Positions 21,670-30,600 of a stretch of DNA of 33,445 nt are shown here, piece after piece (within the stretch, counting starts at the first letter, position 1; every line of letters begins with the position of its first letter). The notes below the pieces were generated by a model that saw nothing but the letters and a program-made list of their open reading frames with translations, made no database searches and was not told the DNA's origin. Source of the stretch: Rhizobiaceae bacterium (GTDB taxonomy: Bacteria; Pseudomonadota; Alphaproteobacteria; Rhizobiales; Rhizobiaceae); NCBI GenBank assembly GCA_027000565.1, contig JALTNS010000460.1, forward strand, positions 1 to 33,445. The letters are read 5' to 3'. The position numbers were made by a program, and so were the translations under genes.

Positions 21670-22292
21670 CGGGCGCTCTCCCCGTCACTCATGGTAACGC
21701 TCATTGCCTCATTTGCAGCAATGGTCGCGGCATCTTCAATCATTGGCACAGCAACGGGGTGGATATCGTTGTTTTTTATTGCCCGCAAATAACCCCATGC
21801 CTGCAAAATAAACCGCAGCGTTAACAGTGCTAGCGCTACAGGCACCATGAGTTTAGCCGGCCAGATCGGCAAAGCAATATCGATTGAGCTATCCCCCAGG
21901 TCCCATGCCCGCCTGAAATGCAGCCATGAACCATATGTCAATGCAGTGGAAAGCAACATCATCACAATTGTCGAGACAAATTCAGACAGCCACAACATAC
22001 GACCACGGAACCGCCCTACCAGAATGTCCATGCGAATATGGCCACCAATACGCTGACAATAGGAAATACCAAGAAACGCAAAAACCGCCATCGCCTGTTC
22101 CACCCAGTCGATAAAACCCGGTACTGGAATATTGAATATTTTGCGGCCAAATATCTGGATGACAGCAAGCATCATCAACATCAGGATGACAATTCCCGCA
22201 ACAAGATTAAGCCCGCTTTCCAGCTTGAAAAGTCGCTGATCCAGTCGCGAAAGGGTGCTGTCGTCGGTATGAACAGAATGACCTGCAGACAT
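21666..22292 (-). CDS. dctQ: TRAP transporter small permease subunit
   Basis: A 208-residue DctQ-type protein with four membrane segments: NLVAGIVILMLMMLAVIQIFGRKIF (about 30-54), the FIDWVEQAMAVFAFLGISYCQRIGGHIRMDILV block containing the family's typical E-x-x-x-x-x-x-x-x-G and GGHIRMD motif, a third segment near VSTIVMMLLSTALTYGSW, and a fourth in KLMVPVALALLTLRFILQAWGYLRAI. The N- and C-terminal tails are hydrophilic and longer than usual. GAAGG lies before the ATG. It is coupled to dctM and separated from dctP by a stem-loop. Confidence 0.93.
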   Translation of the reverse strand: MSAGHSVHTDDSTLSRLDQRLFKLESGLNLVAGIVILMLMMLAVIQIFGRKIFNIPVPGFIDWVEQAMAVFAFLGISYCQRIGGHIRMDILVGRFRGRMLWLSEFVSTIVMMLLSTALTYGSWLHFRRAWDLGDSSIDIALPIWPAKLMVPVALALLTLRFILQAWGYLRAIKNNDIHPVAVPMIEDAATIAANEAMSVTMSDGESAR

Positions 22293-22338
22293 GCGATGCC
22301 TTCACATTACAAGAATGTTTCTCTAAATCAAAACAAGA

Positions 22339-22362
22339 CCCCGCCAGACCATGCTGGCGGGG
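22339..22362 (-). terminator. Stem-loop between dctP and dctQ (attenuator or mRNA stabiliser)
   Basis: CCCCGCCAG and CTGGCGGGG pair perfectly over nine bases around a six-base loop. On the transcribed strand it is followed by TCTTGTTTTGATT. It lies between the dctP stop (22384) and the dctQ start (22292). Such hairpins after solute-binding-protein genes commonly cause partial termination or protect the upstream mRNA, giving more binding protein than permease. Confidence 0.8.
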
Positions 22363-22383
22363 ATACCTGATTATAAGGTGGAG

Positions 22384-23397
22384 TTATTTGCCGAGTGTGG
22401 CTTTCACCAGATCATAAAGTTCCTGACCGGGCAGGCCCTTCTTCTTCATGTCAGCAAGCCATGCATCACGTACAGGATCAGCCGCCTTGGCGCGAAAAGC
22501 TGCAATTTCAGCATCCGTGTAGGTGATTTTTTCGATACCCTTTTCCTTCAGGATCGAATCCCACTTGGCCAAAAGATTGTTGTAGTTTTCAAGATACCAG
22601 GCGATTGATGGTTCAATTGAGCTGTCAAGCGCTTCCTTGAATTCCGGCGAAAGCGCGTTGTAGGCATCAACATTTGCCACAACCGGACAGTTCACGGTGC
22701 CTGGATTAAGATTGGTGGTCCACCATTTGGCCACATCAATGGTACGGAACGCCAGATGCGCATGCTGGGCAAAGGCGACCGAATCAACCACCCCGGATTC
22801 AAGCGCGTTATAGGCTTCCGTTGCAGTAACCGATGTTGGTGTAGCACCAACGGTTTTAAAGGCCTTTCCCAGACCACCGGTGGCACGGATACGCATGCCC
22901 TGATAGTCAGCCAGAGTTCTAGGCGGTTTACCAACACCAGCCACATTATATTGCGGCATGGGTGAGGTCATTAAAAGTTTGGCATTCCAGCGCGCCAGGT
23001 CTTTCACCACGGCTGGATGCTTATAAACCGCACGGGCAACCTTGATTTCCTCTTCTAGAGTTGAAACACCGAGGAACGGCAGTTCCAAAACAGTGATAGT
23101 CGGGTTTTTATCACGGTGGTAGCCGGCGCAGAATTGCGCCATTTCAAAAGCGCCGATAGAAATACCGTCAAGATTCTCACGGTTTTTTGACAAACCTCCA
23201 TAGGAAATCTTGATTTTGAACATGCCATTGGTCTTTTCCGACACCAGTTCAGCAAGTTTTTCAACATGCTCGGTAAATGCCCGGCGTTTGCCCCAAAGCG
23301 ATACATTCCAGGTGGTATCCATTGCAGCCAGCGCTTCACCGCCAACAAATGCCAACATGGTGGTTGCAAGTACAAGTTTTTTGATGTGATTTTTCAC
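22384..23397 (-). CDS. dctP: TRAP transporter solute-binding protein (DctP family)
   Basis: This is the periplasmic receptor of the TRAP system. The track starts upstream at 23430; GTG 23397 is preferred because GGGAGG lies about eight bases before it and a clean signal peptide follows (KNHIKKLVLATTMLAFVGGEALAA). That leaves 337 residues. The mature protein shows the DctP pattern: TTWNVSLWGKRRAFTEHVEKLAELVSEKTNGMFKIKISYGG, ISIGAFEMAQFCAGY, LPFLGV, the hinge GVGKPPRTLADYQGMRIRATGGLGKAFKTVGATPTSVTATEAYNALESGVVDSVAF with the conserved arginine of RIRATG that usually binds a carboxylate, and a long C-terminal helix region. The ligand is unknown; a carboxylate is expected from the conserved Arg. 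It follows phaC by 80 bases. Confidence 0.95.
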   Translation of the reverse strand: MKNHIKKLVLATTMLAFVGGEALAAMDTTWNVSLWGKRRAFTEHVEKLAELVSEKTNGMFKIKISYGGLSKNRENLDGISIGAFEMAQFCAGYHRDKNPTITVLELPFLGVSTLEEEIKVARAVYKHPAVVKDLARWNAKLLMTSPMPQYNVAGVGKPPRTLADYQGMRIRATGGLGKAFKTVGATPTSVTATEAYNALESGVVDSVAFAQHAHLAFRTIDVAKWWTTNLNPGTVNCPVVANVDAYNALSPEFKEALDSSIEPSIAWYLENYNNLLAKWDSILKEKGIEKITYTDAEIAAFRAKAADPVRDAWLADMKKKGLPGQELYDLVKATLGK

Positions 23398-23477
23398 GTT
23401 TTTTTCCTCCCTTACGAATAATCCGGGCAACCCTATGAATTAGGCAGGGGTAACGCAAGACCAAACAATGATCTATT

Positions 23478-25268
23478 TTAGATCGCGCGCTTTTTAACGT
23501 AAGAGCCGGGGGCCGCTTCAATTACAGGATAATCCTTGTTTCCAGGGGTACGGGCTGCAATCTTTTTGCCCGAGCGTCGAGCCAGCCACCGGGACCAGTC
23601 GCCCCACCAGGACTCATTGTGGAACTCTGAATTTTCAAACCATTTGTCGAGATCGCGCGGGGATGCCCTGTTGGTCCAGTGACCATATTTGCCACCGTTG
23701 GCCGGATTGACAATACCGGCAATATGGCCCGATTGCGCCAAAACAAACTTTTTAGTACCGCTGGTTTTGTTAAGACCGGTAAAGGACGGTTTCCATGGTG
23801 CGATATGATCTGACCGGGTGGCAATCACGTAAAGCGGGGTTTTGATTTTGCCCATATCAAGCTGCTCACCGAAAACTTCAAATTGGCCTTTAGACAATTT
23901 ATTGTCACGATAAAGGCCAGACAGATATTCCTTGGCCATCTTTGCCGGCAGATTGGTCGAATCTCCATTCCAGAACAGCAAGTCAAATGCGGGCGGCGCT
24001 TCGCCCATCATATAAGAACGAATGGCCGGACCATAGACCAGATCATTGGCGCGCAAATAGGAAAATGTTCGCGACATGAACCTGTGGCTTAAATATCCCT
24101 TTTCATCGACCTCGCGTTCAATGCCGGCAAGAAACCCGTCATCAATAAACACTCCAAGATCGCCCGCATCTTCAAAATCTGTCATTGCCGTAAAGTAGGT
24201 CGCTGATTTTATGCTTTTATCGTCGTGGGCAGCCATATGGGCAAGGGCGATGGTCAACAGTGTTCCGGCAATGCAATAACCAATTACATTAACCTGTTCT
24301 TCGCCAGTAATTTGTTTTGCCACATCAACCGCCTTAAACAGACCGTCTTTAACATATTCATCAAATCCCACATCGCGGTAACTTTCATCCGGATTGACCC
24401 ACGACACAACAAACACAGTGAAACCCTGATCTACCGCATATTTGATCAGGCTGTTTTTTTCTTTCAAATCGAGAATATAAAACTTGTTGATCCAGGGCGG
24501 AAAAATAACAAGTGGTACTTTGTGCACTTTTTCAGTTGTTGGTGCATATTGAATCAGCTGAAACATGCGGTTTTGAAACACAACAGCGCCAGGGGTGGTG
24601 GCAATATTAACGCCCACCTCGAAAGCATTGGGATCAGCAAGGGTGACCGAAAGCTCTCCGTGGTTGGCCTCAAGATCGCGCACCAGGTTCTCCAGTCCGT
24701 CGATCAGCGATTGACCTTCGGTCTCAACCGCCTTTTCCAGTGCATCGGGATTGGTTGCCAGAAAATTCGCCGGTGAGTAGAGGTCAAGGATCTGGCGAGT
24801 AAAAAAATCCACCTGCCGTTGCTCTTTTTCGCTCAAACCTTTCAGGTTCCGAACCGAATTTTCCATAATTTCAACATTCAGCAGATATTGCTGTTTGGCC
24901 TGACGGAAAAAGGGATGACTTTCCCACAACGGATTCTTGAACCGCCGGTCCTGCGGTTTATCCACTGACGGGGGCGCCGTCCTCTCACCGCCTAGAAGCG
25001 CATTTTGTGCTTCACTCCAATATTTCAGGGTTTCTCCCCAATAACCCACCTGCTGCTCAATCAGTTTTGAAGGGTCATTCATTGTCTCATTGACAAATGC
25101 CGCAGCAGCTTTGGCAAAGAGCGCTGAATCCGGCCCTTGCAGATCAGGGCTTTGCGGCTCTTTGCCAGCAATTGCGCCAACCAGCCTTTTGGTCAGATCT
25201 TCCAGTTTCTTCAGGTTATTATTTAACCTGATTTCACTATCATCGCGGGTAGTTGGGTCATGCGGCAT
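23478..25268 (-). CDS. phaC: Class I poly(3-hydroxyalkanoate) synthase
   Basis: PhaC polymerises 3-hydroxyacyl-CoA into storage polyester on cytoplasmic granules. The 596-residue length fits class I. The catalytic domain has PWINKFYILDLKEKNSLIKYAVDQGFTVFVVSWVNPDES, the lipase-like box GYCIAGT with the nucleophile Cys332, the aspartate of TRSDHIAPW (about Asp487) and the histidine of SGHIAGIVNP (about His515), so the triad is intact. The N-terminal region includes the class I segment VGYWGETLKYWSEAQNALLGG and FKNPLWESHPFFRQAKQQYLL. AAAGGA precedes the ATG. It is divergent from the depolymerase gene. A short AT-rich palindrome (23470-23484) spans its stop codon but has no T-tract. Confidence 0.98.
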   Translation of the reverse strand: MPHDPTTRDDSEIRLNNNLKKLEDLTKRLVGAIAGKEPQSPDLQGPDSALFAKAAAAFVNETMNDPSKLIEQQVGYWGETLKYWSEAQNALLGGERTAPPSVDKPQDRRFKNPLWESHPFFRQAKQQYLLNVEIMENSVRNLKGLSEKEQRQVDFFTRQILDLYSPANFLATNPDALEKAVETEGQSLIDGLENLVRDLEANHGELSVTLADPNAFEVGVNIATTPGAVVFQNRMFQLIQYAPTTEKVHKVPLVIFPPWINKFYILDLKEKNSLIKYAVDQGFTVFVVSWVNPDESYRDVGFDEYVKDGLFKAVDVAKQITGEEQVNVIGYCIAGTLLTIALAHMAAHDDKSIKSATYFTAMTDFEDAGDLGVFIDDGFLAGIEREVDEKGYLSHRFMSRTFSYLRANDLVYGPAIRSYMMGEAPPAFDLLFWNGDSTNLPAKMAKEYLSGLYRDNKLSKGQFEVFGEQLDMGKIKTPLYVIATRSDHIAPWKPSFTGLNKTSGTKKFVLAQSGHIAGIVNPANGGKYGHWTNRASPRDLDKWFENSEFHNESWWGDWSRWLARRSGKKIAARTPGNKDYPVIEAAPGSYVKKRAI

Positions 25269-25294
25269 GATTTGCGGTTTCCTTTAGCATCACT

Positions 25295-25315
25295 ATATGC
25301 ATTATGATCGCATAT
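25295..25315. promoter_or_regulatory. Inverted repeat between phaC and phaZ, possible operator
   Basis: ATATGC (25295-25300) and GCATAT (25310-25315) are perfect inverted half-sites separated by nine bases, in the 92-base gap between the divergent phaC and phaZ starts. The PHA regulator PhaR (AniA) of other alphaproteobacteria is reported to bind TGC-rich inverted sites, and TGC/GCA are the inner bases here. On the minus strand a TATAGT overlaps the site, so binding could block phaC transcription. Assignment to PhaR is inference. Confidence 0.4.
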
Positions 25316-25360
25316 TTCGGTTTGGAACAAGCCGGTTCAATACCGCAGCGGGAAATTAAC

Positions 25361-26587
25361 ATGCAATCTCCGATAAACTACGATTATTTTGAAAGCCTTC
25401 GTCAATCCGGCCAGTGGATGGGCGCAACAGCGCAGGCATTCTGGCGCAATCCAGTCTTTGCCCTTTCTCCCACGCCGCTGCCGGCAGCATTTGCCGCCTG
25501 GGGGGAGGTCACCGAACGGGCCTTTGAAAAAGTGGCGAGCAAGCCGGATTGGGGTATCGACAGCGTTGTTTCCGACCATTGCGAATATGTGGTCAACATT
25601 GACACCTTGATTGATAAACCATTCGGCAAACTCATTCATTTTCGTGTTGGACGGGCTAATCCGAAAAAACGCCGGGTTTTATTGATTGCACCAATGTCCG
25701 GCCATTATGCCACCTTGGTACGCAAAACAGTTATTTCACTGTTGCCGGATTGTGAGGTCTATGTCACCCAATGGCGCAATGCGCGCGAAGTGCCGGTATC
25801 GAAGGGCAAATTCGATATTGAAGATTTTACCCTCTATCTGCTCGAATATCTGAAAATTCTGGGCCGCGATACCCATGTCATTGCCGTATGCCAACCGGCT
25901 CCGTTGGCATTGGCTGCAACTGCGTTGCTTGCAGAAGATGACGCCGACCACCAACCCAAAACCCTGACATTGATTGGCGGGCCGATTGACCCGGATGCCA
26001 ATGCCACAGATGTTACTGATTTTGGCAGCCGCGTCACCATGGGCCAGCTTGAGCGAAGTGTTATCCAGACCGTGGGTGCCAGTTATCCCGGCATTGGTCG
26101 CAAAGTCTATCCCGGCGCGGTTCAGCTTGCCTCATTCATGTCGATGAAGTTCGAACAGCACTCCAAAGCGTTTCTTGACGAGATCGTCGCGGTTGCCAAT
26201 GGAGAAGCCGCCGACAATGATCGCCATAACCGGTTTTACGATGAATATCTCGCCGTCATGGACATGACAGCGGAATTTTATCTCTCAACCGTTGAGCGCA
26301 TCTTCAAAAACCGTGAGATTGCCGACAATAAATTTGAAATTGAAGGCCGCAAAGTTGATTTCAGCAAAATCACCAATACGGCGGTAATTACGGTTGAAGG
26401 TGGCAATGACGATATTTCGGCCCCCGGACAATGTGTGGCAGCACTTGATCTTTTAAGCGGTCTTGATGCCAAACTCAAAGCCCATCACCTGGAGCCAAAA
26501 GCAGGTCACTATGGCATATTCAGCGGCGGCGCCTGGCGTAATAATATCCGCCCGGTGGTGCTCGATTTTATCGATAAAAATTCTTGA
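25361..26587 (+). CDS. phaZ: Intracellular polyhydroxyalkanoate depolymerase
   Basis: This enzyme hydrolyses stored PHA. The track starts at ATG 25304; I prefer ATG 25361, which has GCGGGA about eight bases upstream, giving 408 residues, but the longer form cannot be excluded. Family landmarks are RVLLIAPMSGHYATLVRKTVISLLPDCEVYVTQWRNAREVPVSKGKFDIEDFTLYL, the nucleophile in VIAVCQPAPLALAA (about Cys177, a cysteine in place of serine, as in Ralstonia-type PhaZ), LIGGPIDPDANATDV, and the C-terminal VEGGNDDISAPGQCVAALDLLSGL and KAGHYGIFSGGAWR, which hold the aspartate and histidine. It is divergent from phaC, so synthesis and breakdown genes share a control region. The gene ends 83 bases before the convergent acyltransferase gene. 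Confidence 0.95.
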   Translation: MQSPINYDYFESLRQSGQWMGATAQAFWRNPVFALSPTPLPAAFAAWGEVTERAFEKVASKPDWGIDSVVSDHCEYVVNIDTLIDKPFGKLIHFRVGRANPKKRRVLLIAPMSGHYATLVRKTVISLLPDCEVYVTQWRNAREVPVSKGKFDIEDFTLYLLEYLKILGRDTHVIAVCQPAPLALAATALLAEDDADHQPKTLTLIGGPIDPDANATDVTDFGSRVTMGQLERSVIQTVGASYPGIGRKVYPGAVQLASFMSMKFEQHSKAFLDEIVAVANGEAADNDRHNRFYDEYLAVMDMTAEFYLSTVERIFKNREIADNKFEIEGRKVDFSKITNTAVITVEGGNDDISAPGQCVAALDLLSGLDAKLKAHHLEPKAGHYGIFSGGAWRNNIRPVVLDFIDKNS

Positions 26588-26605
26588 TATTGCTCGCGGC
26601 CTGTT

Positions 26606-26620
26606 CAATGCGAAGCATTG
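26606..26620. repeat. Small stem-loop in the convergent phaZ/acyltransferase gap
   Basis: CAATGC (26606-26611) and GCATTG (26615-26620) form a perfect six-base stem around GAA. It lies in the 83-base gap between two convergent genes, where a bidirectional terminator would be useful, but no T-tract follows on either strand and the stem is short. Confidence 0.3.
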
Positions 26621-26670
26621 GATCAGCCATGAGAGAAAAACAGCGCGGCATAACTATGACGGCGGGTCTT

Positions 26671-27615
26671 TCACTGCTTCCGCAAGTCATGCTCGTTGAA
26701 CAGCAAGGCCATGGCGCAGGAGGCAACACGCGCCCACTCAGAGTTGGCGCGGCTGGTCAATACAATCGGCACACTGGCCCCGACCACAAGACCGGCCGCT
26801 TCTGAACCGGTTAAAAATGTCAGTGCCTTAAACAAAATATTGCCCGCATCGATATTCGGCACCAGCAGAATATCGGCATCTCCGGCAACCGGCGACGTTA
26901 CACCTTTAAGCGCTGCAGCCTCGGCACTAACCGCTATATCAAGCGCAAACGGTCCGTCGATCAGCCCGTCTTCGACGCCGCTTTCTTTTACTATCTTGAC
27001 GATTTCTGCGGCTTCCATTGATGAAACAATGGCCGGGCTGGCGGTTTCCACAGACGACAAGATCGCAAGTTTGGGATGCTCAACTCCGAGAGTTTGCATC
27101 AAATCAATGGCATTGGCGGCAATCGCCCTTTTTTGCTTGATACCGGGTGCAATGTTGAGTGCCGCATCAGTGATGACAACCGGTTTTTTCCAGTTCGGAA
27201 TATCCATTAAAAAACAGTGCGAAAGCCAGCGCTCGGTGCGCAGTCCACCATCTTTTTTGACCACCGCCGCCAATAACGTATCAGAATGAATATGACCTTT
27301 CATCAAAGCCTGAACATGGCCCTGATGAACAAGTTTCACCGCCAGATGGGCGGCCTCTTCATCACTTTCAGCCTCGATTATTTCAATATCGCTGATATCC
27401 TGCCGCACTTCCTTGGCCGCTTTCGCAATCAAATCCGGATCGCCGACAAATATTGGCACGATCAGATTTTCACGTTGTGCTGCCATGGCCCCGGCCAATG
27501 CAACACCTCGATGCGGGCACACAACCGCCATTTTCAAAATCGGCACAGTCTGGCAGCGCTCAATCAGCTGATCAAGAAATGGCCGGTGAATCGGTCTGCT
27601 CAGGGCAACTTTCAT
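26671..27615 (-). CDS. Phosphate acetyl/butyryltransferase family protein
   Basis: These enzymes exchange the CoA of an acyl-CoA for phosphate. The 314-residue protein matches the stand-alone phosphate acyltransferase domain: VVCPHRGVALAGAMAAQRENLIVPIFVGD, LVHQGHVQALMKGHIHSDTLLAAV, LSHCFLMDIPNWKKPVVITDAALNIAPGIKQKRAIAANAIDLM, LAILSSVETASPAIVSSMEAAEIV, DGPFALDIAVSAEAA and GDADILLVPNIDAGNILFKALTFLTGSEAAGLVVGASVPIVLTSRA. It resembles the C-terminal half of proteins annotated as bifunctional enoyl-CoA hydratase/phosphate acetyltransferase, without the hydratase part. Acetyl versus butyryl specificity cannot be told. No acetate kinase gene lies in the window. It is 32 bases after pyc on the same strand, with AAGGAAA before the ATG, and probably forms an operon with it. 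Confidence 0.9.
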   Translation of the reverse strand: MKVALSRPIHRPFLDQLIERCQTVPILKMAVVCPHRGVALAGAMAAQRENLIVPIFVGDPDLIAKAAKEVRQDISDIEIIEAESDEEAAHLAVKLVHQGHVQALMKGHIHSDTLLAAVVKKDGGLRTERWLSHCFLMDIPNWKKPVVITDAALNIAPGIKQKRAIAANAIDLMQTLGVEHPKLAILSSVETASPAIVSSMEAAEIVKIVKESGVEDGLIDGPFALDIAVSAEAAALKGVTSPVAGDADILLVPNIDAGNILFKALTFLTGSEAAGLVVGASVPIVLTSRANSEWARVASCAMALLFNEHDLRKQ

Positions 27616-27647
27616 AGGTCAGCTTTCCTTATTTCAAGAAACAGTTT

Positions 27648-30600
27648 TTAACTTTCAAATACCACAAGCAGGTCTTTGGCATCAATTTGATCCCCCGCCT
27701 TGACCAAAACCTCGGCAATCACCCCATCGCGATCGGCATGAAGCGCTGTTTCCATTTTCATTGCCTCAATCGAAAGCAACACATCCCCGGCCTTGACCGC
27801 GTGACCGGCTTCCGCCGCCAGGGTCGAGATAACTCCCGGCATGGGGGCCGCCACGTGTAATTCATTGCCAGATTCGGCTTTTGGACGCTGGGCTGCAGCA
27901 GAGGCCCCATGGGCGCGGTCCGGGACTTTAATGCGTCGCGGTTGGCCATTAAGCTCAAAAAACACTGTGACCATGCCCTGACTATCGGCTTCACCAATCG
28001 CCAGACAACGGATTACCAGGGTTTTGCCCTTTTCAATTTCGACCAGAATTTCATCACCCTGTTCAATCCCGTAGAAATAAACCGGGGTCGACAACATGCT
28101 GGTCGGGCCATAATTTTCCTGTGCCGCCGCGTAATCAACAAACACCTTTGGGTACATCAGATAAGAAGCAAATTCGCAATCACTGACATCCCTGCCGATG
28201 GCTTCAACCGCGGTTTTACGCAAGCTATCCAGATCCGCCGGTGCAAGCAGAGCGCCGGGGCGTTCGGTATAGGGTTTCTCGTCTTTGAGCACTTTCTTTT
28301 GCAGCTCTTTTGGCCAGCCGTTTTCGGTTTGGCCCAGATCACCACGCATCAGCGATACAACCGAATCCGGAAAAGCAATATCACGATCCGGGTTGGTCAC
28401 ATCATCAACACCCAGGTCCTGCGACACCATCATTAGCGCCATATCGCCAACCACTTTAGAAGATGGTGTCACCTTGACGATATCGCCAAACATCGCATTT
28501 ACGTCCGAATAACTTTTGGCCACATCATGCCAACGGGTTTCAAGCCCCAGCGAGCGCGCCTGTTCTTTCAAATTGGTATATTGGCCACCCGGCATCTCGT
28601 GCAGGTAAACTTCGGATGCCGGTGCTTTCACATCACTTTCAAACGCAGCATATTGCCCACGCACGCTTTCCCAATAAAGCGAGATTGTGCGAATGGCCTC
28701 CGCATCCAGACCGCTGTCGCGTTCACCGCCACGCAGCGCTTCGACAATGGAACCCAGACAAGGTTGGGCTGTACCGCCGGAAAGCGCATCCATTGCCGCA
28801 TCAACCGCATCAACACCGGCATCGACCGCAGCCAGCACCGACGCAGCAGAAATGCCGGAAGTATCGTGGGTGTGAAAATGGATTGGCAGATCGGTTTCTT
28901 CGCGCAAAGCCTTGAACAGTATTTTTGCCGCCGCGGGTTTCATCAATCCGGCCATATCCTTGATGCAAATGATATGAGCACCTGCCTCATCCAGCGCGCG
29001 GGCATGTTTGAGATAATAGCCAAGATCATATTGCGGTCGCGACTGATCCAGCAAATCCCCGGTGTAACAAATCGCTGCTTCGCACAATTTGCCGGTTTCC
29101 AGTATCGCATCCATCGAGATACGCATGTTCTCAACCCAGTTGAGACTGTCAAATACCCGAAACAGATCAACCCCGCCGGATGCGGCCTGTTTAATAAAAT
29201 GGCTGACCACATTGTCGGGATAACCGGTGTAACCAACCCCGTTTGAACCGCGCACCAGCGCCTGCAGCAAAAGGTTTGGCGCACGCTCACGCACCAGAGC
29301 CAGCCGTTCCCACGGATCTTCGGTCAAAAACCGCATGGCAACATCAAATGTCGCCCCGCCCCAGCATTCAAGCGACAAAAGTTCAGGCAGCGCCTTGGCG
29401 TAGGCTCCGGCAACGGCAGCAATATCATTGGTGCGCATACGGGTTGCCAGCAAGGACTGATGCGCATCGCGCATGGTGGTATCGGTGATCAAGACTTTTT
29501 TCTGATCGCGCATCCATTTGGAAAATTTATCCGGTCCGTCACGTTCCAGCCGCTGGCGGGTTCCATCAACAATATCGGCCTCAAACCACGGTGCTCTTGG
29601 CGCAGCAATGCCATCAGCCGGTCGGGTACGGTTTTTGGTTTCCGGATGACCATTGACCGACACATCGGCAATATAGGTCAACAGTTTGGTTGCCCGGTCA
29701 CGCCGCCGCACATGTTCAAACAGGTTTGGCGTATTATCGATGAATTTGGTGGTGTAGGTATTGTTGCGAAATTCAACGTGACCAATAATGTTTTCCAGAA
29801 AGGTCAAATTGGTTGCAACGCCGCGAATTCGAAACTCCCGCAAAGCCCTGTCCATGCGGCGGATGGCTTCATCTGCGGTTGGTGCCCAGGCAGTGACTTT
29901 TTCCAATAGCGGATCATAATACCGGGTGATCACCGCGCCAGAATAGGCGGTACCGCCATCGAGGCGAATACCAAACCCGGTTGCCCCGCGATAAGCGGTG
30001 ATACGGCCATAATCCGGAATAAAATTTTGCTCCGGGTCTTCGGTGGTAATACGGCACTGCAGCGCATGGCCATTAAGCTTGATGTCCTTTTGCAGTGGTA
30101 CACCCGATTCAGGTGTGCCGATTTCAGCACCGTCAACCAGATGAATTTGTGCCTTGATGATATCTATGCCGGTCACTTCTTCGGTTACCGTATGTTCCAC
30201 CTGCACCCGCGGATTAACTTCGATAAAATAGAAATCACCGGTATCGATGTTCATCAGAAACTCGACAGTTCCAGCCCCGACATAACCGGTGGTTTTTCCG
30301 ATCTTCAGGGCATACTCCGCCAGTTCCTGCCGTTGTTCTTCATTAAGATAAGGTGCCGGTGCACGCTCAACCACCTTTTGGTTACGTCGCTGAACGGAAC
30401 AATCACGCTCAAACAAATGGACAATATTGCCAAAGGTATCACCCAGTATCTGCGCCTCAACGTGGCGGGCACGCTCAACCAGTTTTTCCAGATAAATCTC
30501 GTCCTTGCCAAAGGCCGCTTTTGCTTCACGCTTGGCTTCGAGCACCTCACGGTCAAGATCATCGCGTGAGCGAATAACCCGCATACCGCGACCGCCGCCG

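Noticed and set aside
23470-23484. GATCTA-TTT-TAGATC palindrome at the phaC stop as a terminator
   Set aside because: The stem is AT-rich and short, overlaps the stop codon and lacks a following T-tract on the transcribed strand.
26696-27289. 197-residue plus-strand ORF antisense to the phosphate acyltransferase gene
   Set aside because: The opposite frame encodes a fully recognisable enzyme; the antisense peptide is rich in Ala/Ser/Thr as expected for a shadow.
28527-29246. 239-residue plus-strand ORF antisense to pyc
   Set aside because: It lies wholly inside the conserved carboxyltransferase domain of pyc and resembles no family.
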